Assembly: GCA_002720745.1 (NCBI GenBank)
Contig: PBJO01000007.1
Span: 1-49,308 of the forward strand
Length of the DNA: 49,308 nucleotides
Source of the DNA: Balneola sp.
GTDB lineage: Bacteria; Bacteroidota; Rhodothermia; Balneolales; Balneolaceae
Direction: 5' to 3'
Translations under genes and position numbers: made by a program
The notes under the pieces: generated by a model
Told to the model about the DNA's origin: nothing
The model's input: the letters and a program-made list of their open reading frames with translations, nothing else
Databases searched by the model: none
Shown: one piece after another, positions 34,383-42,800 of the stretch
Layout: each line of letters begins with the position of its first letter
Numbering within the stretch: the first letter of the stretch is position 1

Positions 34383-35459
34383 TCAAATTTGTTTCGATTG
34401 GTCTAGTCGAAATATCTGATAATTATTAAAACTCCAAATAATCTGCTTAATAGTTATTCGAATGGTTGTGGCTAAAGGTATCGCAATTAGCATGCCTAAA
34501 ATTCCAGCAGTTTCGGCTCCGATTAAAATAATGAATAATATACCTACAGGGTGCATATCAGCTGATTTAGAAAATAAATAGGGCTGAAAAATTAAATTAT
34601 CAATCATTTGAACAATAAGTATGGCTACCATACAATATAGTACTAAACTGAAATCACCTGTCTCAACGATTGAAATAATTATTGAAAGAAGATAACCAAT
34701 TATAGGCCCAAAGTAGGGGATGGTATTTGCTATACCGACAGATATGCCTACAGAAAGCGAATTTTCAAGTCCTGCAATACTTAATGTTGTCCATGATAAA
34801 AGAGTAACTAGGGAACTTTGTACTAGCACACTTCTAAAATATAATCCCAATCGCTTCTCAACTAGATCGAGTATCGTTAGTATAGTTTCGAAGTATTTAT
34901 TAGGAATTGCTCGTAACACATCTCTTCTTATCCTACTGCCATCTTTTAGAAAGAAAAAAGCTGCAAATGGGACTACAATTACGGCAGAAAATATATTGGT
35001 AAAAAGTCCAACAACATTGCTAAGTACATTCGATAGTTTGCCCAGATCAAAAAGTTCTTCGCTAATCTTTGTGATGTTGTCTCTAAGGAAACCTTCTGGT
35101 ATAAAACTGTATTCTGAAACTAAGCGTGTTTCGATTCGAGCGGCAATAAGCTCAATAGTTTCAATGTTCAGGTTGTTTGTTAGTATAAGCATTTCTTCAA
35201 CAAATATAGGAACAACATTCGTTGAGAAGAATATAATGGCCAAAACTATGACTGAGAGTGTTAACGTGATACCTAGAGTCCTATACACACCCATACGTTG
35301 TAATCTATTCACTGTTGGGTCAAGCACATAACTAAGGATCATAGCTAAAATCAGAAAAGCGACCAATGTAATGTAATTATAAATTATAATTATGATAACG
35401 CCGGTCGTTAAGACGGCCAATAATGTTCGGACAACACGTTCTAATGTGATGTTTTTCAT
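34383..35459 (-). CDS. AI-2E family permease
   Basis: A 358-residue membrane protein of the PF01594 family, with an N-terminal pair of helices (about 10-45), a third helix at 60-80, a long soluble loop (about 80-150) and four or five helices to the end. The marks are FLILAMILSYVLDPTVNRLQ near the start, PFAAFFFLKDGSRIRRD in the middle, and IPYFGPIIGYLLSI and the PVGILFIILIGAETAGILGMLIAIP block near the end. Family members transport autoinducer-2, indole, sodium ions or are unassigned, so the substrate is unknown here. It lies between recX (20 bases) and purN, with no apparent functional link. Confidence 0.9.
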   Translation of the reverse strand: MKNITLERVVRTLLAVLTTGVIIIIIYNYITLVAFLILAMILSYVLDPTVNRLQRMGVYRTLGITLTLSVIVLAIIFFSTNVVPIFVEEMLILTNNLNIETIELIAARIETRLVSEYSFIPEGFLRDNITKISEELFDLGKLSNVLSNVVGLFTNIFSAVIVVPFAAFFFLKDGSRIRRDVLRAIPNKYFETILTILDLVEKRLGLYFRSVLVQSSLVTLLSWTTLSIAGLENSLSVGISVGIANTIPYFGPIIGYLLSIIISIVETGDFSLVLYCMVAILIVQMIDNLIFQPYLFSKSADMHPVGILFIILIGAETAGILGMLIAIPLATTIRITIKQIIWSFNNYQIFRLDQSKQI

Positions 35460-35479
35460 GAACTTTTAATTAGGACTTT

Positions 35480-36166
35480 TTAATCATTTTCAATTAACAA
35501 TAAAAGATTATTCATCTCACTCCAAATTAAAGTTGGAGTATAACCTTTACGAGCTAAATAATCATATAGTTTCTTTTTTCGCTTTTTTGGATCTACTCGT
35601 TTGAACTTCACTTTATTTTTACGGATAAGGGCAAACAATTGTTTCTTCCAAATTGAATTATCTAAGTCAGAAAGCAATTCATTAATAATAGACTTAATGA
35701 CACCTTTTTTCTGTAGTTCAAATTTGATTTTATTAAGGCTCCATGTTCTGAATTTAATAGCGTCATGTATGAAATTTGATGCAAATCGGTGATCATCGAG
35801 GTATCTATTCTCTTGTAGTTCGAACGTGATACTCTCAAGAATTTGTTTGTTAAATCCTTTTTTATTTCCCTTTAAAATCAGTTCTTTGACTGTGTGATCT
35901 CTACGCGACAATAAAGCTAAGCAATATTCTTTGGCTTTGTTGTATTGTTCAGCGTTGATAATAGTTTCTAATAACTCATTCGTTAGTATAGTTCCTTTTG
36001 TTAATGAACAAAAGACAAGAGTTTGGCTTGTTATACCTAATAAAAAACGATCTTCATGATATAAGGAAAATCGTTCTTTATTATTTTTCTGTATCTGAAT
36101 TTTAGTAATTGTAAGGGGTACTAATGAAGTTAATTCATCATACCCATTACTATCTGAATTCTTCAT
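35480..36166 (-). CDS. recX: RecA regulator RecX
   Basis: A 228-residue RecX protein made of small three-helix repeats (about 85-215), for example AKEYCLALLSRRDHTVKELILKG and YLDDHRFASNFIHDAIKF. RecX binds RecA filaments and limits their growth. The N-terminal 70 residues carry the IQIQKNNKERFSLYHEDRFLL beta segment found in longer RecX forms. The very basic C-terminus (KRVDPKKRKKKLYDYLARKG) is the third repeat. It starts 15 bases after the recA stop, the usual recA-recX arrangement, which keeps the inhibitor co-transcribed at a lower level. Confidence 0.92.
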   Translation of the reverse strand: MKNSDSNGYDELTSLVPLTITKIQIQKNNKERFSLYHEDRFLLGITSQTLVFCSLTKGTILTNELLETIINAEQYNKAKEYCLALLSRRDHTVKELILKGNKKGFNKQILESITFELQENRYLDDHRFASNFIHDAIKFRTWSLNKIKFELQKKGVIKSIINELLSDLDNSIWKKQLFALIRKNKVKFKRVDPKKRKKKLYDYLARKGYTPTLIWSEMNNLLLLIEND

Positions 36167-36181
36167 AATGAAGAGATAGAT

Positions 36182-37243
36182 TTACATTTCAACTTTCTCT
36201 GAAGATTGTTCTGCATCTGCTAATTCGGTTGTTGCTCCTTGTATTTCAACATCAAGGCCATTGAGTTGGACGTGAACCATTTTTTCGATTTTGTTTAATA
36301 ATTCTGGATCTTCCTCTAAGAATTGCATAGCAGAATCGGCTCCCTGACCAATGGGTTCTCCGTCATAGCGAAACCAACTACCTCGTTTTTGAATAATATC
36401 ATATTCAATAGCTAAATCTAGGATCTCGGCTATTCGTGAGACCCCTTTGCCATACATGATATTGAATTCTACAACTTTAAAAGGTGGTGCAACCTTATTT
36501 TTGGCTACTTTTACTTTTGTTCGGTTGCCAATTACTTCATCAGCTTTCTTGATACTACCTATTCGACGTATATCCAGGCGAACTGATGAGTAAAATTTAA
36601 GAGCTCGTCCACCGGTAGTAGTCTCAGGATTACCAAACATAACCCCTATTTTCTCACGCACCTGGTTTATGAAAATGCAAGAGGTTTGAGTTTTGTTTAC
36701 TATACCGGTTATTTTACGAAGTGCTTGTGACATAAGTCTAGCTTGTAAGCCCATATGTGAATCACCCATTTCCCCTTCGATTTCAGCTCTAGGTACTAAG
36801 GCAGCAACAGAATCAACCACGATCACATCCAATGCACCTGATCGAATTAAAGTCTCGGTTATTTCTAATGCTTGCTCGCCGCTATCAGGTTGTGAAACTA
36901 AAAGTTCTTCAGTATTAATACCAAGAGCACGAGCATAACGTGGATCAAAAGCATGTTCTGCATCTATGAAAGCAGCATATCCACCTTTTTTTTGTGCCTG
37001 TGCAATAACCTGTAGTGCCAAGGTGGTTTTACCACTAGCTTCTGGGCCATAAATTTCGGTGATTCTTCCCCTTGGCACTCCTTGAACTCCGAGCGCATAG
37101 TCCACCAATATAGAGCCTGTTGATATTACTTCAACATCTTGTGTGGCACTATCCCCAAGTTTCATGATAGTCCCTTTTCCGTGCTGTTTTTCGATTTGCC
37201 CAACAGCTATATCGAGTGCTTTAATTTTTTGATTGTCTGCCAT
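36182..37243 (-). CDS. recA: recombinase RecA
   Basis: A 353-residue RecA. The Walker A loop is GPEASGKTT (66-74), preceded by [11 protein letters not shown]. Other blocks include the catalytic-Glu segment [11 protein letters not shown], the Walker B strand [13 protein letters not shown], the L1 loop [43 protein letters not shown] with L2, and [15 protein letters not shown]. It ends with an acidic C-terminus. It catalyses strand exchange and induces the SOS response. A perfect inverted repeat lies 48-62 bases before its start and may be its operator. Confidence 0.98.
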   Translation of the reverse strand: MADNQKIKALDIAVGQIEKQHGKGTIMKLGDSATQDVEVISTGSILVDYALGVQGVPRGRITEIYGPEASGKTTLALQVIAQAQKKGGYAAFIDAEHAFDPRYARALGINTEELLVSQPDSGEQALEITETLIRSGALDVIVVDSVAALVPRAEIEGEMGDSHMGLQARLMSQALRKITGIVNKTQTSCIFINQVREKIGVMFGNPETTTGGRALKFYSSVRLDIRRIGSIKKADEVIGNRTKVKVAKNKVAPPFKVVEFNIMYGKGVSRIAEILDLAIEYDIIQKRGSWFRYDGEPIGQGADSAMQFLEEDPELLNKIEKMVHVQLNGLDVEIQGATTELADAEQSSEKVEM

Positions 37244-37290
37244 ATGTGTTAGATAAATTTAAAAATTTAACAAAAGGTAATTCAAAAGGG

Positions 37291-37305
37291 TGACATATCA
37301 TGTCA
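37291..37305. promoter_or_regulatory. palindrome upstream of recA, candidate SOS-type operator
   Basis: TGACAT-ATC-ATGTCA is a perfect inverted repeat of six-base arms with a three-base centre, 47 bases upstream of the recA ATG on the - strand. It does not match the known LexA boxes of E. coli or Bacillus. The rest of the 328-base gap (37244-37571) is A/T-rich with short near-palindromes such as TATATGTATATATAC; I see no gene in it. Confidence 0.35.
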
Positions 37306-37571
37306 TTATATTTTTTTTTAATTAAGTATATGTTCAATATATGTATATATACTGTAAATACCATAATTATTTTTAGTTAGTTTGTATATGAATCTGTTTG
37401 TACTATCTGCTAATTTATGACTTACTCAAATATGTGAAAAAGCATTCTAATCAATAAAATAGTACAGTGATTCTAGTAAAACAGATTTATCTCAGTAGAA
37501 CGTACAAAAAATAGAAAATACGTAGATGTACTTATAGATAAAGAGTTATGACTTACACATTACATAGATAT

Positions 37572-38768
37572 TTAAATCTTCATTTCTCTAACAGTTTCTG
37601 AAAGTATTTCAATTACATCATTAATTTGCTTGGAGGTGGTATAGGGTGCAGGACCCAATCGGAGAATTGTATCCCGGGCATCCGTAAAAACTTCTTTTTC
37701 AAGCAATCGTTTTCGGATAGCAACCGCATATGGAGAGTGTAGAGAAAGAAAGCCACCATTTAAACGAATGTCTTCATTATGGGTAAGTCGCAGAATTGAT
37801 GGGTCAATATCTTTTTCAAGGAATAAGTTTCTTAACAGACCAATTTGTTCTTGATACCCAGTTCGTAATATGTTAGAGTCCAAAAACTGCTTCTTGAAAA
37901 ACTGTGCGACTTTTGCTGCTCTAAATTGAGAACTCGGATCATATGTTCCGCTTGCAAATCGTTGATCTCCAGGGTCAAATTCAACCGGTTTGCTAAAGTC
38001 TTGTTTCTTCTGGAGAGAGTCGAATGAAGCAAACCAACCCGTAATTACCGGGCGAAGAGTGCAGTCTTTAGGAAAGCGTAGAAAGCAGTTTGCTTCACCC
38101 CATTGTAGATATTTATACCCCCCAATTAAAATAAAAGTATCTTCAAGCCCCTCATCACGAATAGACAATGGCACAACATTAGTTCCATGATAATCATCTA
38201 TAACCAGTGGTACTCCATATTCTCTACAAATCTTTGCAATTTCATATAGGTGTGGGTTGATAAGACCACTTTGGAAATATATTCTTGAAATCATAACAGC
38301 AGCGGTTTTATTATCTAAGTTATTTTTGATATTTACCACAAAATTCTCGTCTATACTAGCGGGTACTTTGACAACATCGAGACCTACTTCGGAGAATCGT
38401 GCCAATTGTCTGGCAAGAGAATAGAATTCACCCTCACTGGTGATTATTTTTGGCTTGTTTACTAGATCCCAAGCACTCATTAAACTAATAAATAGGAAAT
38501 GGGTACTTTCCTCGCGGCAATATAAGCCAGTTGGGTCGTCGTAGTATGTTCTAAGATATTCTCTGAGTAGTTCAGTTTTTCTGAATGCAAGATCCCATTT
38601 TTTATCGATTAAATTTGCAGATGCATGGAAATATTCAATTTGGCCTTCTAGCGCGCAGTCAGGCCATGCTTGATGTGAGTGACCTGTAAATAGAAGTCGG
38701 TTAGCCACGTTAAAGTGCGTATAGTAAGGAAGTAGTTCATGGGCTTTTTTATCAAAAGATAATTGCAT
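37572..38768 (-). CDS. kynureninase-like / aminotransferase class V PLP enzyme
   Basis: A 398-residue fold-type I PLP protein of the class V group, most like kynureninase relatives. The N-terminal segment LLFTGHSHQAWPD (about 25-37) is the variant of the kynureninase NSLG.Q..... loop used in this subgroup. The PLP Lys is in LIGGYKYLQWGEANCFLRFP (about 205-224), and the preceding strand VPLVIDDYHGTN carries the Asp that contacts the pyridine nitrogen. RFASGTYDPSSQFRAAKVA completes the fold. Whether it is a kynureninase, a desulfurase-like or an aminotransferase is open; no other tryptophan-catabolism gene is nearby. It is divergent from the NAGK-like gene across 190 bases, which contain a TTTCAATTGAAA palindrome (38834-38845). 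Confidence 0.8.
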   Translation of the reverse strand: MQLSFDKKAHELLPYYTHFNVANRLLFTGHSHQAWPDCALEGQIEYFHASANLIDKKWDLAFRKTELLREYLRTYYDDPTGLYCREESTHFLFISLMSAWDLVNKPKIITSEGEFYSLARQLARFSEVGLDVVKVPASIDENFVVNIKNNLDNKTAAVMISRIYFQSGLINPHLYEIAKICREYGVPLVIDDYHGTNVVPLSIRDEGLEDTFILIGGYKYLQWGEANCFLRFPKDCTLRPVITGWFASFDSLQKKQDFSKPVEFDPGDQRFASGTYDPSSQFRAAKVAQFFKKQFLDSNILRTGYQEQIGLLRNLFLEKDIDPSILRLTHNEDIRLNGGFLSLHSPYAVAIRKRLLEKEVFTDARDTILRLGPAPYTTSKQINDVIEILSETVREMKI

Positions 38769-38958
38769 AAATATTGATAAAGTTAAGTTGGTATTTAAAA
38801 CAAAATTAATGACAATGTATCTTGGAGTTGTGTTTTCAATTGAAAGTATAAAATTGTTAGAAATTCCATGATTTCCAACTACTTAGTTAGTGAATAAATA
38901 ATTCTCTTCACTACTATTCTTAACTTTATTTAATATAACAATCGTTCATATAACAGGT

Positions 38959-39804
38959 ATGAGACAACTAGTTGCAGAGAGTGGTTCCACAAAAACGTTG
39001 TGGAGTTTATTAGAAGGTAATAGATTAATATGGTCAGGTCGTACTTTGGGCATGAATCCCTATTTTGTTGATTTAAAAAAGTTGTGTGAGATATTGTGGA
39101 GTTTACGTAATGACTTACCTGATAACTCATTTGAGCAGATATATTTTTATGGATCAGGATGCTCCAACGAAGCAATGAAAAATCTAATTTTAGAAGCTTT
39201 TTCGACTGTATTTCCCAATTTTAAGACTGAAGTAGATACTGATTTAATGGCTGCTGCTCGAGCTTTATTTGGATCAAATTGTGGGATTGTTGCGATTTTA
39301 GGGACAGGGTCATCTTGTGGTTTATTTAATGGAGAGTATTTTAGCGATTACGTCCCATCACTTGGGTTTAGTTTAGGAGATGAGGGAAGTGCAGGTTATT
39401 TTGGAAAATATATAGTTCGTGATTATTACTATAAAATATTGCCTGCTGAAATATCAAGCTATATTGAAAAACATTTTGACATGGATATTGATAATACTTT
39501 GAATCGACTATATAAAGAAGGACAGGGTAATACCTACATAGCATCGTTTGCTTCCGTTTTAGCAGAATTTAGTACACATATTTACTCAAAACATTTGATA
39601 GAGGAAGGCATAAAATCATTTGTAAAGTTACAGCTTAAATATTTTGATAACATTGAATTAAAGAAAATTGGAATAGTAGGAACTGTTGCTGCAATTCATC
39701 AAAAAACAATAAATAACATTTTATCTAGAGAGGGATGGGAGTTAATAAAAGTAATAAAAGAGCCTATGGATTTACTTATTACATATCACATGCAAACCAG
39801 ATAG
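38959..39804 (+). CDS. BadF/BadG/NAGK-family ATPase (N-acetylglucosamine kinase-like)
   Basis: A 281-residue member of the ASKHA fold family. The N-terminal phosphate loop reads VAESGSTKTLWSLL (5-18); relatives normally have ADSGSTKTDW, so the first Asp is Glu and the later Asp is Leu. The second loop is AILGTGSSCGLFNG (about 112-125), with SLGFSLGDEGSAGYFGK following, and the last block GIVGTVAAIHQ near 240. Family members phosphorylate N-acetylglucosamine or a related amino sugar. The first-loop substitutions may alter metal binding, though the Gly-Ser-Thr core is intact. It ends ten bases before the convergent 1908-residue gene and is the only + strand gene in this part of the window. Confidence 0.82.
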   Translation: MRQLVAESGSTKTLWSLLEGNRLIWSGRTLGMNPYFVDLKKLCEILWSLRNDLPDNSFEQIYFYGSGCSNEAMKNLILEAFSTVFPNFKTEVDTDLMAAARALFGSNCGIVAILGTGSSCGLFNGEYFSDYVPSLGFSLGDEGSAGYFGKYIVRDYYYKILPAEISSYIEKHFDMDIDNTLNRLYKEGQGNTYIASFASVLAEFSTHIYSKHLIEEGIKSFVKLQLKYFDNIELKKIGIVGTVAAIHQKTINNILSREGWELIKVIKEPMDLLITYHMQTR

Positions 39805-39814
39805 CAAACTAATA

Positions 39815-42800
39815 TCACTTAATAAGCGTCATTTTTTTTGTTCTAACTGCTTTTGATGTTTTAAGTTGATAAACATACGTCCCGCTTGATAAACTAGTGG
39901 CATTAATTGCTATGGTGTGTTTGCCAGCTGTAAAATTACCTTCAACAACGTTCATGACTTTTTGTCCAGATAAATTGAATAAACTAATATTGATATATTC
40001 TGTTTGGGGTAATGAAAATTCAATATTTGTTGTTGGATTAAATGGATTTGGATAGTTTTGATAAAGTGTTATTTCAGTTGGAATTATATTTTCAATATCA
40101 GAACTAACATTGATGACATCTATACTAACTTCAAATGGTATCAAAATTGTTGTATCATTTTTCTCATCATACCAAAGTCTAGTTTCTAAATTATCATTAA
40201 TAACTAAAGATGAATTAATATTTGGCACAAAGAATTCTATTGGGATGATCAAACTATCAGATAAAGTGCCGCTAAGTTTAGTCGTGTTATTTTGATTAAA
40301 TGGAATATTAATTTCCCAATTTATATCAGTTTGGCTGAGATTTTTGATGGTTAATTTTTCTTCAATAAATAGAGTATCATTCAAATTAATCTCTTTTTGC
40401 AATACATAACTACTTGGTTCAATAATAACATTAATTTTAGTTTCTTCAATTACATCAATATTGATTTGAAATGGTACTATTACAGTCGTATCGTTGTTTT
40501 CATTATACCAAAATCTAGTTTCTAAATTGTCTTCTATAATAAGAGATGAATTAATATTTGGCACAAAAAATTCTATTGGAATAGTCAAGCTGTCAGCTAT
40601 AGTTCCGCTGATTTTTGTAGTATTATTTTGATCAAATGGAATATTGACTTCCCAATTTATTTCAGACTCACTATAATTACGTAAGGTTAACTGCTCTTTG
40701 ATGAATAGAGTATCATTAATTTTTATTTCTTTTTGCAAATTAAAACTACTCGGCTCAACTGCTATGTTTATATTTGGTTCTTCTGGTTGATATAAAATAT
40801 CTAGTGTTAAAGGAATAGTAATTAATGTGTCATTGCTATCTTCGTACCAAAATCGAGTAACAATATCTTCTCTAATTGTCTTAGACTCATTTATATCACT
40901 GAAGATTATTTCAAAAGGTAATACCAAGCTATCAGATAATATACCACTAATGGCTTTTTTCCCTTGGACTTGATCAGGTAATAAAACACTCCAATTAACT
41001 CCTGGTTGGCCACTATTTTTTAAAACTATTTCTTGTTTATATGAATAACTATCATTGGATTTAATTTCAATAGTGTCGGAAATACTATCTGGTTTTACTT
41101 CCACTAAAATAGTTTGTGGGGATTGATCTCCTTCTATATTTATATCAATAACAATTGGGATTTCTAGTGTAATCATTTCTTCTTTTGGATAGAAAAATTT
41201 ATACGATAGCACTGTATCCATGTAAATTTTTTCTTGTACTTCTGCAAAACTCAATTTTATTCTGACGTCCTGTTTTGTATTGAATTGACCATTAAATGGA
41301 TTCGATTGTGCAAATGAACTCAGCGATTGAACATACTGAAAATTTACTCCTGGGGTCCCAAGATTATTAAATGTGATATCGATAAATTCCTCAAAGCTTT
41401 CACCTATTGCTAATGTATCTGTTACAAATAGTTGTGAAGGAGAAATATCGATTTTAGGTAATGGGTCTGTGTCTTCTCCTGTTATGATTAGACGAACAGG
41501 AAGTTCAGCTTGTGTTTGTTCCTCAGAATCATCAAAAAAAGCAGCTGTGGTTATTTTTGCATTTTTAAATCCAATTTGATCATTTGGTCTTAGTCTGAAG
41601 CTTACAGTTACTTCTACTGAATCTTTAATCTTTCCACCAGCTGGTTCTAAACCTGTTATCCAGCCTTGATTTTTAAAAGCCATCCAATTTATAGAGTCTC
41701 TACTTTGATTGTATAATACAAATGTAGCTGTTCCAGTGGAGTTTTCATTTGGCCTTTGAAAAGTTGCCTTTAGTGTATCAACATTAAAGCTAATAACGGG
41801 ATTATTGGGTGTTATATTTATTACAATTGGTATTTCGTATGGTGTTTCTTGCCCGCCTTCATATCCAGTATAAACTGTCAATAAACCACTTTTTGGTCCT
41901 ATGGGATCAGTGCTATTAACGTGGAGGATGATTTGAACTTCTTTAGTACCAGAGTTTATTATTCCACTTTCATTCACGGGTGCAATCCATGGCTGATTAT
42001 CATGTATCCGCCACTGAAGATTTGGATCGCCAAAATTTGTTATACTAATACTAGTGGTTATTTCAATATTTGTAGAAGGTTGTCTTGTAGTTACTTCAAT
42101 TGAGTCTGGACTAACTATAACATCATTTACATTTTTTGGTACCATATTTATTACAAATGGTATTTCCGTAGCAGTTTCATTCTCAGGAACTGTACCTGCG
42201 AATAAAACCAACGTAGCTCTTTTACTACCTTCTGGATCATTAGCTTTCAATACAAAGGTAATAATTATATCGGTTGAAGAACCTGATTGTACTGTTCCAG
42301 ACTTAGGAGATAATCCCATGATCCAGCCTTGATTTTTTGACATTCTCCAGTTTACTGCATCACTATTATTGTTAGTTAGTGTTAGTGTTTTAGTTATTGT
42401 GGAATCTTGATTTGGTATTTTATAAACAAGACTTACTGAATCTTCTGAAAGTGTTAACCACTCAGTCTCACCCGTATCGAATGTAATTTCAACGGGTAGA
42501 CTTCTAAGAGTTGGTCTAATTTCATTGCTGTTGATGGTTATAATGCCCGTATGCGAGCTAATTTCATCGGATAGATCTCTAGAATCAAAATAGATTGTAA
42601 GATTTTTAGTTTCTCCACTCGCAATACTGAATGAAACATATTTACCATCTTGATCTAAATTAAGATCTAAGTTTACCCATCCTAGATCTTCCTCTAAATG
42701 TAGTACTAGATCACTGGATCCATTATTTGTGATTTCTAAAGTATGTTCGCTGTACCAATTGCTCGTATGATCAGCACTCAATGATGAAAAACTATATGAA

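Noticed and set aside
34720-35331. 203-codon + strand frame opposite the AI-2E permease
   Set aside because: It is an antisense shadow of a hydrophobic gene and shows only Ser/Thr/Ile-rich noise.
37244-37571. Possible tRNA or riboswitch in the recA upstream gap
   Set aside because: I found no acceptor-stem or T-loop pattern and no known riboswitch core; only A/T-rich palindromic segments.
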